A stretch of DNA of 64,000 nucleotides, taken from Bacillota bacterium. Lineage in GTDB: Bacteria > Bacillota > Sulfobacillia > RBS10-35 > JAJYVN01. Below, one piece after another: positions 38,061 to 45,645 of this stretch. Numbering within the stretch: position 1 is the stretch's first letter; the number at the start of each line of letters is the position of its first letter. The notes beneath the pieces were generated by a model that saw only the letters and a program-made list of their open reading frames with translations, ran no database searches and was not told where the DNA came from. The DNA lies in assembly GCA_021803205.1 (NCBI GenBank), contig JAJZMB010000124.1:1-64000 (forward strand), read 5' to 3'. Both the position numbers and the translations under genes were made by a program.

Positions 38061-38310
38061 CCCGAGGACCTCCCTTGCCGGGCAGCCGCGCTTGCGGCGG
38101 ACTGCCGGCGTGCAGCGGATGGAGCGGCGCGAAGCGTCTGTGGCACGACGGGGGGGCGAGACGCACTCCGGACGCCTCCCGGGCTTTCGCCACGATTGTA
38201 CGCTGCAGCGGCGGCGATGCCCATGCGGTTTCCCTGCAGGAGCAGCCGGAGATGGCCGTCCACCGCTTCCGCGCCGGGCAGTGGCCCTGGGGGCCGCCCG
38301 CCCGCGGCTC

Positions 38311-39150
38311 CTATAGCAGTGTTCCGCCCCACGGATTGGGGTAGGCCAAGCCGAGAAAAGCCGCCAGTTCGTACGCGTTGCGCACGGCGGAATCCTCATG
38401 GTTGTTGTTCATCAGCACGTGCACGTCGGCTGCCTGCGCCCCGAGGGTCCGTGCCGGTTCCACCCATGCGCGCAACTCGTCCTCGTTGTACCGGTACCTG
38501 AAGCGCTCCCCAGTGGTCGCCGCCGGTTTGTACCAGGTTTGCGCGTTGCGGCCGTGCAGGCGGACGATGACCAACTCGGGATTGGTGGCCGCGACGACTG
38601 CCGGCACCGACCCCGAGCCCACCTGCGGCTCGTCGCAGATCGTGTGCACAAAGTCGCCCCGTCGCAGCACGTCCAGGGTCTGTGCCGAGCACTCCTGGTC
38701 CTGGAACCAACCCCGGTGACGGAACTCGATCGCCAAGCGGTGGTCGGGCAGGGTGTCGCGGAGGGCGGCGAGGTAGTCCCAGGCTTCCGCACCCCGCTGG
38801 AACCAGGGCGGGAACTGGAAGTGCAGGGCGACCAGCTTTCCGGCCTGGCGCATGGGTTCGACCGCCTTGGCGAACTGCCGGGTGAGGGTGCGCAGGGCCG
38901 CCGGTTCGGGGATCGCCGCGCGGTCGTGCCAGGTCAGGGTGCGGTGGGCCTTGACGTGGAAGCGGAACTCGGCGGGTGTGCGCTCCGCCCAGAGGGCGCA
39001 GTTGCGGGCGCTCGGCGGGTGGTAGAAGGTGCTGTCCACTTCGACCAGCGGGAAAAAGCGCGCATAATAAGCCAGCCGCGCCGTCGGCGCCACGCCGCGC
39101 GGGTAGAAGCCGGTGTGGTCGGTCCAGGCGCATGTCCCGATGCGGATCAT
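38311..39150 (-). CDS. DUF72 (YecE-like) protein
   Basis: A 279-residue DUF72 TIM-barrel protein; function unknown, loosely linked in the literature to nucleic-acid or Fe-S related processes. Signatures are IRIGTCAWTDHTGFYP at the start, LAYYARFFPLVEVDSTFYHPPS (about 27-48), FRFHVKAHRTLTW, LALHFQFPPWF, LAIEFRHRGWF and VIVRLHGRN. ATG 39150 opens directly with the family N-terminus; GGAGGG lies 11 nt upstream. DUF72 genes occur near repair genes in several genomes, but here the link is only proximity to imuB and dnaE2. Confidence 0.88.
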   Translation of the reverse strand: MIRIGTCAWTDHTGFYPRGVAPTARLAYYARFFPLVEVDSTFYHPPSARNCALWAERTPAEFRFHVKAHRTLTWHDRAAIPEPAALRTLTRQFAKAVEPMRQAGKLVALHFQFPPWFQRGAEAWDYLAALRDTLPDHRLAIEFRHRGWFQDQECSAQTLDVLRRGDFVHTICDEPQVGSGSVPAVVAATNPELVIVRLHGRNAQTWYKPAATTGERFRYRYNEDELRAWVEPARTLGAQAADVHVLMNNNHEDSAVRNAYELAAFLGLAYPNPWGGTLL

Positions 39151-39197
39151 GACCGACGGCGCCCTCCTTCGAGATCTCGGCGGAACCGCCTTCCTAG

Positions 39198-39361
39198 TAC
39201 TGCCCTCCGCACTGGCAAGGCCTGGGCCGGGGTGGGGACTCATGAAGCGGCGAACTCGGGCCTGCGCGTCCGTTCACGCCCTTTGGGGCCGCCCTTCCGA
39301 CCGCTGAGCTGATGTTCCGGACCGTCGCCGTCTCCAATTGCTACCAGTGCCGAGGACAGTA
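39198..39361. mobile_element. MITE-like element B, copy 1
   Basis: A 164-bp non-coding element bounded by about 20-bp terminal inverted repeats: TACTGCCCTCCGCACTGG at the left and, reversed, TACTGTCCTCGGCACTGG at the right. A second copy of identical length lies at 51367-51530, with high identity across the middle (for example TTGGGGCCGCCCTTCCGACCGCT). No transposase is encoded. Repeat A copy 2 begins ten bases after its right end. Confidence 0.8.
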
Positions 39362-39370
39362 TTAGTACGG

Positions 39371-39472
39371 CGCTGCAAAAGTCGGTTTCTGCACTGGCCG
39401 CGAATGGTGGACCCTTGGGGGACAAGGGATATCGGAGCAGTGGCCTCGCAAAAGCGGACTGTTGCGGCGGCC
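39371..39472. repeat. dispersed repeat A, copy 2
   Basis: About 100 bp nearly identical to the copy at the left edge in the core 39411-39460 (hairpin CCCTTG / CAAGGG, then ATATCGGAGCAGTGG). Ends are imperfect inverted repeats starting CTGCAAAAGTC. Directly adjacent to element B. Confidence 0.75.
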
Positions 39473-39532
39473 ACCTAACGGCGTTCGCCGTGCGGCCGCG
39501 CCATTCCTCGCGCCTTGTGCAGGGTGTCGCCC

Positions 39533-39805
39533 TCAATCGAACTCCCGGTATAGCCATGCCCGACCGCCCGCGGCGAGCGCCAACTCAAACATCCCGCCTC
39601 CGTCCGCCAGCACGCGGTAGAAGGTGCGCTCCAGCGGCCGTCCGGACCCGTCGCCGAAGATCGACTCCTCCCACCAGGGCTGCCGGTACACCCACTCGTC
39701 GACGACCTCGGTCACGCCGCGCCACCGTCCCCGCCAGCGGAAGGCCGCCGGCCGGCCGGCCGAGTCAAGCCGCACCGCCACCGGCCGGTCCGGGATGCGT
39801 GTCAC
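39533..39805 (-). CDS. DUF6504 family protein, mutasome-associated
   Basis: A 90-residue protein of the DUF6504 type, found next to ImuB/DnaE2 genes in Firmicutes and Actinobacteria. RPVAVRLDSAGRPAAFRWRG, GVTEVVDEWVYRQPWWE and RTFYRVLADGGGMFELAL ending WLYREFD show the small beta-rich domain. Biochemical role unknown. GTG 39805 overlaps the imuB stop by four bases (GTGA) and has GGGAGG just upstream, so it is translationally coupled and shares the imuB SOS promoter. The longer open frame to 39949 lies inside imuB and is not used. Confidence 0.82.
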   Translation of the reverse strand: MTRIPDRPVAVRLDSAGRPAAFRWRGRWRGVTEVVDEWVYRQPWWEESIFGDGSGRPLERTFYRVLADGGGMFELALAAGGRAWLYREFD

Positions 39806-41103
39806 CGTGCCTCCCTCCACGGATCGAGTTGGGAGAGGAGATGCTCGTAGCGGTCCATCGCCCCGGAACCCCGGCGCAGCATCTCGCACGGCAGATGGGA
39901 GAGCAGTGCGTCGAGTTCCTGCGGCGGGTGGGCGATGGACCGCGCGCATTGCGGGGGGGGCGCACCCGACGCGTCACGGGTCGGTGGCGGGCCGGCTGGC
40001 GTCGGCGCCTGCCGCCCTATCCCCATCCGCGGCGCTGTGCGCTCCCCCTCTGCCTTTGCCAGCCGCCGGCTCCCGAGCGGCAGGGGAAGGAGACTCAGGG
40101 GCGAGATCGGGATGGCGGCGAGCCCCTCCAGGCGCACCTCCAGGTGGTCGGTGGGGTCCTGCCGCGTCTCCGCGACCCGGCGGGCCAGTTCCGCTGCGGC
40201 GCGTGCCAGGATGCCGGCGACGCGCTGCGGTGCCTTCCAGGTGCGGCGCCTCTCCCCGAAGGCCCCGCAGAGGACCAGGCTGCGGGCGCCCTCGGCAGGG
40301 CCGAGGGCTGTCCCGGCCCGGCCGGCGAGGTGGGCGGCCGCCTCCGGCCAGAGTCCCGGCGGCAGCCCGTCGGAGAAGGCGCGCCGGGCGGAAGGCGCCC
40401 GCGGCGGGTGGAGGGCGGAGACCGGGCGTCCGTCCTGGCCCAGGCAGAGGGTGCGCAGCCGCCGGCCCTCACGGCCGAAGCGGGCCTGCAGCACCGCTTC
40501 CGGCAGGGCGGCCGCCTGGCCGCAGCGGTGGAGTCCCAACTCCGCCAGCCGACGGTGGAGGGAGGGTGCCAGCAGACCCTGGTCGACCAGCGTCTGCAGG
40601 GGCTGCGGCGCCAGGAAGCGGGCCTCTCCGCCCGGCGCCACGGCGGCGAAGCCGGCGTCCGGCGGGCAGGCGGCGCGGGCCGTCAGGCGGTTGCCGCCCA
40701 GGCCTACCGACAGGTCCACATGCGGAAAGGCACGCCGCACGTCGGCGGTCAGCGTTCGGAGTTCCGGCAGCGGCGGCGATGCCTCCGGCCATGCCGCATA
40801 GGCCTCAGGACGGCCGTCGGGGTCGGGCTCGACGGTCGAGGCGGCGGTGGCGAGGGTGTCCCAGGCCGGTGTCAGGAGGTCTGCGGCGGCGGCTGGGTCG
40901 AACGTGCGGCTCTCCGCGGCGGGACAGACCGTGCGGGCGGCGGCCGCATCGAGGCCCGGGCGGATGCCCCGGGTGCGGGCGGTGCGGTCGGCGTCCCAGA
41001 CCAGACCGCGGTGGAAGAGGAGGGCGGGGGAGGCGTCCGGGCCGGCCGCTGGTGGGAGCAGAAGGCCATGGAAGCGGAAGAAGGCGATCCAGCACGCGGG
41101 CAC
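39802..41103 (-). CDS. imuB: ImuB-like inactive Y-family polymerase
   Basis: A 433-residue Y-family-polymerase-like protein. ImuB is the non-catalytic hub that recruits DnaE2 to the sliding clamp during SOS mutagenesis. The usual metal-binding acids are missing: motif I reads IAFFRFHGL and the SIDE-type motif III is replaced by Pro/Asp-rich sequence near residue 90. Still, VDLSVGLGGNRLTARAA (about 130-146) and ELGLHRCGQAAALPEAVLQARFG (helix-hairpin-helix, about 190-212) are clear. The C-terminal LEGLAAIPISPLSLLPLPLG lies where clamp-binding peptides occur. GTG 41103 follows GGGAGG. Promoter with LexA box at 41145-41173. ImuA or ImuA-prime is not encoded here. Confidence 0.85.
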   Translation of the reverse strand: MPACWIAFFRFHGLLLPPAAGPDASPALLFHRGLVWDADRTARTRGIRPGLDAAAARTVCPAAESRTFDPAAAADLLTPAWDTLATAASTVEPDPDGRPEAYAAWPEASPPLPELRTLTADVRRAFPHVDLSVGLGGNRLTARAACPPDAGFAAVAPGGEARFLAPQPLQTLVDQGLLAPSLHRRLAELGLHRCGQAAALPEAVLQARFGREGRRLRTLCLGQDGRPVSALHPPRAPSARRAFSDGLPPGLWPEAAAHLAGRAGTALGPAEGARSLVLCGAFGERRRTWKAPQRVAGILARAAAELARRVAETRQDPTDHLEVRLEGLAAIPISPLSLLPLPLGSRRLAKAEGERTAPRMGIGRQAPTPAGPPPTRDASGAPPPQCARSIAHPPQELDALLSHLPCEMLRRGSGAMDRYEHLLSQLDPWREAR

Positions 41104-41144
41104 GGGCGGCGCCTCCCTCTCCCCGGTGGCCCGGAGCGAGGCCC

Positions 41145-41173
41145 ATTATAGGAACATATGTTCTAAAACGCAA
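41145..41173 (-). promoter_or_regulatory. imuB promoter with LexA box in the spacer
   Basis: Minus strand: -35 TTGCGT (41173-41168), 17-bp spacer, -10 TATAAT (41150-41145). The spacer contains GAACATATGTTC (41163-41152), a perfect palindrome matching the GAAC-N4-GTTC core of Bacillus-type LexA boxes. With the dnaE2 promoter it shares box position relative to -10 and flanking bases, strong evidence for one SOS regulon. Confidence 0.9.
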
Positions 41174-41674
41174 ATGGGGGTTTTGGGTAGCGGGCTGTTC
41201 CCGCCGTATGGCAGACGCTCTCGGGGTGGTGTCCCCGAGCCGCCGCTGTGTGGCGGCCGTCTGTAGGCGGGCCCTCACCGGATGTCCTCATGCGGTCCGG
41301 TCCGGACGTCGAGGTCGATCCGGTATACGGCTGCGCCCGGGGCGTGCACAGCGACCGGGGCGCCACGATCTGGTCACGCGTTCTGTCCCGGCTTGTGGCC
41401 GCGCGCTTGGGCGGCCGTCTTCGCGCCGTCCGGTTGGCCGGCGTCCGCCCAGATCCCTCCGTTCTCCGCACCGCCCGCCGGGCGGTGCGCTCACGGTGGG
41501 CGGGGGCGCCGGGCCGCGGAGTCGGAACGGGCGGTAGGCAGGGCGGCGCCGGGCCGCGGCCCGGGGGGTGTCCCAATGCCCCATCCCTCCCGGCAGGCAT
41601 CCGCGCACCCCCCGCGAACCCGCAACCCGTGCATCTGGAGCCCGGGCCCCTGCGAGAGCGGAGGTGGTCGCTCC
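41174..41674. other. divergent intergenic region, no gene seen
   Basis: About 500 bp between the imuB promoter and the DinB-like gene at 41675. Frames are open on both strands from GC bias, without recognisable protein. No promoter found for the plus-strand gene. Confidence 0.45.
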
Positions 41675-42232
41675 ATGGCGGACGCGCAATCCCTCCTGAC
41701 CGGCCCACTCGACTTCCTGCACAGGGACATCCACGTCTGCCTGCGCCGGTTCCCGGGTGCCGACCGCCTGGGCTGGTGTCCGACACCAGGGTTCTTCACG
41801 CTTTTCGAACTGGGGGCCCACCTCTCCGCCTGTCCGGCCTTCATGGCGGGCGCTCTGCGCGGGGACCGCGACGGGGAGGTCCACAAATGGGATGTGCCGG
41901 TGCGGCAGGGTACGCAGGCCGACCTCGGCCGGCTGCTGGACGGCGACACGGCGGCGCTCCGCGCCGGTTCCGACGGTGAGGCGTTCCTGACGGCGGGGGT
42001 GCCAGCGCCGTTCGGCGCCGCGCCCGCCGCCGGGCACCTGCTGAATCTGATCACGCACATGCACCACCACCGCGGCAACTCCACAACTATCTGTTATGTG
42101 TGCGAACTCGGCACGGGGGTCGGCACCGGCACCCTGTACGCGGCGGGGTGGGTCCGCCGGAGAATGGTCAGTGGCACATGCGGCCGGCGCGGCGCAACCC
42201 GCCGTAGCGCAACGCCTGTGAAGGCGGCGTAG
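41675..42232 (+). CDS. DinB family protein
   Basis: A 185-residue DinB/YfiT-like four-helix-bundle protein, distinct from that at 37587. Metal-ligand histidines are likely His in ELGAHLSACPAFM (about 51) and the THMHHHRGNSTTI cluster (about 128-133). The first 145 residues fit the family (usual length 150-170); the last 30 residues are Arg/Gly-rich and look like read-through into non-conserved sequence. GGAGGT precedes ATG 41675 by 9 nt. Role unknown; family members use thiol cofactors or act as metal-dependent hydrolases. Confidence 0.72.
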   Translation: MADAQSLLTGPLDFLHRDIHVCLRRFPGADRLGWCPTPGFFTLFELGAHLSACPAFMAGALRGDRDGEVHKWDVPVRQGTQADLGRLLDGDTAALRAGSDGEAFLTAGVPAPFGAAPAAGHLLNLITHMHHHRGNSTTICYVCELGTGVGTGTLYAAGWVRRRMVSGTCGRRGATRRSATPVKAA

Positions 42233-42324
42233 GGTTTTGCAGGGGCAACCGCTCGTGAGGCGGGGATCTCGGCGGGCACTGGCCGGTAGGACAAGGCCAT
42301 TTGAAGAGAGGAAGGGGTGCAGAG

Positions 42325-43674
42325 ATGGACGCAGTGCGGCCGGAGGGGCACAGGGATGCCGCCCGGGTCCGACCCGCGGTGGCCGGCGGGGACGCGCGGA
42401 GCGGGCCCACCTCCGCGGGGCGGGCCCTCCTCGCCGTCGACGGTGGAGTCCCCGCCCACAGGGGGCCCTGGCCCGTCTGGCCGCAGCCTACCGAAGACGA
42501 CATCGCCGCCGTCGCCCTTGTGGTGCGGGATGGTACCTGGTGCTCCGCGGCCCGCGGCCGGGACGTCGTGCAGGCCTTCGAGCGTGACTTCGCGGCGCTG
42601 CACGCCCCAGGCTCGGACGCGGCCCCCACCCCCTTTGATGCGGAGGGGGCCCCGGTCGACGCGGTGGCGGTGACCAGTGGCACAAGCGCGCTGATCGTCG
42701 CCCTGGCGGCGGTCGGCGTCGGCCCCGGGAACGAGGTGGTCGTTCCACCCTATACGTTCATCGCCACGGCGAGCGCCTGCCTCTTTCTGGGCGCGGTGCC
42801 GGTGTTCGCGGACGTCGACCCGGGCACGCTCTGCCTGGATCCGGCGGCTGCGGCGGCGGCGATCACCCCGCGCACCAAGGCGGTCGTCCCGGTCCACTTC
42901 GCCGGCTGCCCGGCCGACATGTCCGCCCTGGCCGATCTCTGCCACGAGCGGGGTCTGGCATTGATCGAGGACGCCTGTCAGGCCCCGGGCGCGGCCTGGG
43001 CCGGCCGCCCCGTCGGCACGTGGGGGAACTTCGGCTGCTTCTCGTTTCAGGAGAGCAAGAATCTGAGCGCGGGAGAGGGCGGCGCGGTCACGGGCCGCGG
43101 CACGGGGATCGAGACGGTGTGGTCGCTGCACAACGTGGGTCGCACACGGGGCGGCGCCTGGTACGGCCATGCCAGGATCGGCCAGAACCTGCGCCTGACG
43201 GGGCTGCAGGCCGCGCTGCTCCGTTCGCAGTTGCGGCGCTTCCCGGCGCAGGCGGCTCGCCGCGCCGCGGCGGCGTCCCATCTCGGCGCGCTCCTGGAGC
43301 GCGTGCCGGGGATCGAGCCCCTGCTGCCGCCCGCGGGAGTCACCGCGCATGCGTGGCATCTCTTGCCCTTCCGGTACGATCCCGCGGCCTTCGGGGGCCG
43401 CTGCCGCGGCGACTTCCTCAAGGCGCTGCTCGCGGAGGGCGTGCCGGCGTCCTCGGGCTATACGCTCCTGTCGGACAACGTGGCGCTTCGCGAGCGGGCC
43501 GGGGCCAACGCCGCCCTGGTCGGCGCCGCGCAACCCGCCGCGGGGCCCGTCCCCGTCGCGGCCGCGGCCGCGGAGAACGGTTGCTGGCTACCGCAGAACC
43601 TGCTGTTGGCAGAGGAAGAGGATGTGGCCTCGATCGCCGCAGCGATCGAGAAGATCAGCCGAGCCTGGGGGTAG
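42325..43674 (+). CDS. DegT/DnrJ/EryC1/StrS aminotransferase
   Basis: A 449-residue PLP-dependent sugar aminotransferase-type protein of the AHBA-synthase/DegT family. VTSGTSALIVALAAVGVGPGNEVVVPPYTFIATASA (about 115-150) binds the cofactor phosphate, EDACQAPGA is the PLP-aspartate motif, and the Schiff-base lysine is Lys245 in FQESKNLSAGEGG. RIGQNLRLTGLQAALL and a C-terminal YTLLSDN segment complete the fold. The N-terminal 40 residues are non-conserved. It precedes a ceramidase-like and a fucosidase gene; related enzymes occur in sugar-modification or catabolic clusters. The amino sugar made or consumed is unknown. Confidence 0.88.
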   Translation: MDAVRPEGHRDAARVRPAVAGGDARSGPTSAGRALLAVDGGVPAHRGPWPVWPQPTEDDIAAVALVVRDGTWCSAARGRDVVQAFERDFAALHAPGSDAAPTPFDAEGAPVDAVAVTSGTSALIVALAAVGVGPGNEVVVPPYTFIATASACLFLGAVPVFADVDPGTLCLDPAAAAAAITPRTKAVVPVHFAGCPADMSALADLCHERGLALIEDACQAPGAAWAGRPVGTWGNFGCFSFQESKNLSAGEGGAVTGRGTGIETVWSLHNVGRTRGGAWYGHARIGQNLRLTGLQAALLRSQLRRFPAQAARRAAAASHLGALLERVPGIEPLLPPAGVTAHAWHLLPFRYDPAAFGGRCRGDFLKALLAEGVPASSGYTLLSDNVALRERAGANAALVGAAQPAAGPVPVAAAAAENGCWLPQNLLLAEEEDVASIAAAIEKISRAWG

Positions 43675-44115
43675 GCCGGGTTCAGACCGGCGCAGCGGGA
43701 TCGGGGTATACCCTCGGGGGGGAAGTCCGGCTGTTCGCCCGCCGGGTGCGCCGGTGTTTGCCGGTGCCGGGCGGGCGGCTCGATGGCCCCGCGCGTCGGG
43801 GTGCAGGGCCGGTTCGGGTTGGCCGGGAATCCACCACGGAGCGAGGTGGCCGGCGTCCGTCCCCGAATGTCGGGATCATGGTGCCGGAGGCGTTTCCGTC
43901 CGGATGCCGTGCCGGTCGGCCGCATACCAGCGGTGCCGGGGGGCGGGATCCGGGACCACCTCGGACCCGGGACGATCCGGGCCCGGAAGGGCACGGGAGC
44001 ATTTGGATCATACCCGACTCCTGCGGGTGCAACGACGCTTGAACTGGCTTCCCAGCGCGGTGCACGGCTGTTTGGCGCCTGGTATCGGGAACTGGTGCGG
44101 ACAGCACTGGCACTG
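43675..44115. other. intergenic, no gene seen
   Basis: About 440 bp between the aminotransferase and repeat A copy 3. Open frames here are not recognisable and have no ribosome sites that lead into conserved sequence. Confidence 0.45.
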
Positions 44116-44220
44116 CGCTGCACAGAGTCGGTTTCCGCACCGGCCGCGAACCATGGACCCGTGGGGGACAAGGGGCATCGGAGCAGTGGCCGCGCAAGAG
44201 CGGACTTTTGCCGCGCCGTC
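44116..44220. repeat. dispersed repeat A, copy 3
   Basis: About 105 bp matching the copies at 1-106 and 39371-39472, more diverged (CCCGTG in place of CCCTTG breaks one base pair of the core hairpin). It sits just upstream of the ceramidase-like gene and may lie in its leader. Confidence 0.7.
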
Positions 44221-44286
44221 CTGGCCGCCGCTTCGGCTGGACGGGATTTCGGTCCAAGGGGGGGTCCTGCTTTGCCCGCCCGGCGC

Positions 44287-45477
44287 GTGCACTTCCGAGC
44301 CGGCTTTGCCGAGGCCGACATCACCCCCGATCCGGGGCGCCGGCGGGTGGAACTGTCCGGCTACGTCGCCCGGGTACAGCCGGCGGCGGGGGTGCGCGAC
44401 CGGCTGAAGGCCGCCGTGCTCGCCATCGCCGCTGCGGGGGAGGAGCCGCATGCGCTCGTCGGGCTCGACCTCTGCATCCTCGGGGCGGCGGCCGCGACGC
44501 GGATCGCCTCGGCCTGTCCGCTGCCCGCCGACCGGATCGTCCTCGCCTGCAGCCACACGCATGCCGCGCCTGCGACCTATCCGCTGATCGGTTGCGGCGA
44601 TCCTGACCCGGTCTACGAGCGGTGGCTTTCCCTGCGGGTCGGGGACGCGATGCGGCGGGCCGTCGCCGGCATGGTGTCCTGCCGCCTCGGCTGGGGCCGT
44701 CGCCGGCTCTCCGAGCCCCGCTGGGGCAACCGGCGCGACCCGGGCGGCGCGACGGACCCGCGACTGCACCTGCTGAAGATCGAGCGGAGCGAGAGCGCGC
44801 GCACGCCGATCTGTGCGGTGTGGTCGGCCGCCTGCCACCCGGTGGTGCTGGGGGCGGAGAACCGGCTGGTGTCGGCGGACTGGGTGGGGCAGGTGAGGCA
44901 GGCGCTGCCGTGGCCGTCCCTTTTCCTGCAGGGATTTTGCGGCGACCAGAACCCCCTGTGCCGGGGGATGTCCGAACTCGGTGCGTGGTCGGGCCTGGCC
45001 GGCGAGGTCGCCGACCTGTGGAGCGTCACGCCGACGGCGAGTGCGGGGCCCTGCGGCTGGCGAAGGCGGGTCGTGGAGCTGCCCCGGCTGCCGGGTGACG
45101 CGGTGGTCGGGTTGCCCGCGGACGGGAGCAGAGCCGCTGCTGCGATGCAGCGCTGGGCGACCGGGGTGGCGCGGCCGGGGGAGGGGGTGCCACCCATGCC
45201 CGCGGCCGTGGCCGCGTGGCGGGTCCATAACGGCTCCGCCGTCTTCTGGCCGGGTGAACCGCACATCCCCCACGCCCTGGCCTTGCCCGCGGGGTGCCTG
45301 GGCGTCGGCCACATCGGTGCCTCCGTCGGCTACGTGCCGGATCGCGCGGCCTACGCGTGGCCCGGTTACGAGGCCGGATCGGCCCACCGCTACTACGGGT
45401 TCCCGTCGGCGCTGGCCCCGGAGGCGGGGGAGGCGCTGCTGGCGGCCTGCATGGAGATGTTGGCGGAGTTGGGGTGA
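44287..45477 (+). CDS. neutral/alkaline ceramidase-like protein
   Basis: A 396-residue protein resembling the N-terminal domain of neutral/alkaline non-lysosomal ceramidases. Motifs are FRAGFAEADITPDPG and ELSGY at the start, ALVGLDLCILG (about 58-68), the zinc-site-like ACSHTHAAPATYPL (about 88-101), SAACHPVVLG (about 180) and FLQGFCGDQNP (about 215). Full ceramidases exceed 600 residues and are secreted; this one has no signal peptide and lacks the C-terminal domain. Such short homologues accompany carbohydrate clusters and their substrate is unknown. The start is uncertain: GTG 44287 fits the family N-terminus; TTG 44272 is better placed behind AAGGGGGGG. Confidence 0.75.
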   Translation: MHFRAGFAEADITPDPGRRRVELSGYVARVQPAAGVRDRLKAAVLAIAAAGEEPHALVGLDLCILGAAAATRIASACPLPADRIVLACSHTHAAPATYPLIGCGDPDPVYERWLSLRVGDAMRRAVAGMVSCRLGWGRRRLSEPRWGNRRDPGGATDPRLHLLKIERSESARTPICAVWSAACHPVVLGAENRLVSADWVGQVRQALPWPSLFLQGFCGDQNPLCRGMSELGAWSGLAGEVADLWSVTPTASAGPCGWRRRVVELPRLPGDAVVGLPADGSRAAAAMQRWATGVARPGEGVPPMPAAVAAWRVHNGSAVFWPGEPHIPHALALPAGCLGVGHIGASVGYVPDRAAYAWPGYEAGSAHRYYGFPSALAPEAGEALLAACMEMLAELG

Positions 45478-45645
45478 GCCGGGGGGAGGTACGCGTGGGG
45501 ATGGCGGGGACGGCGGCGGGAGCGGGAGTTCGGCGACCGGCGGCGGGGGCCCTGTCCGTGCATCCCGTGTGCCGGATGGTTGTAGGCGGCGGAGCCGACC
45601 GAGCGGATGCGGGTGGAGGGCACGGGTCAGAAGGGGGGGGCCGGG

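Noticed and set aside
38061-38310. LexA-type control of the DinB-family and DUF72 genes between the SOS units
   Set aside because: No GAAC-N4-GTTC box was found in front of either gene; the name DinB alone is not evidence.
39198-39472. A degraded transposase inside elements B or A
   Set aside because: Short frames are open across both elements and look alike between copies, but only because the DNA is conserved; none shows a transposase motif or start signal.
39415-41537. Long plus-strand frames opposite imuB
   Set aside because: Antisense to imuB and DUF6504, which are supported by motifs, coupling and an SOS promoter.
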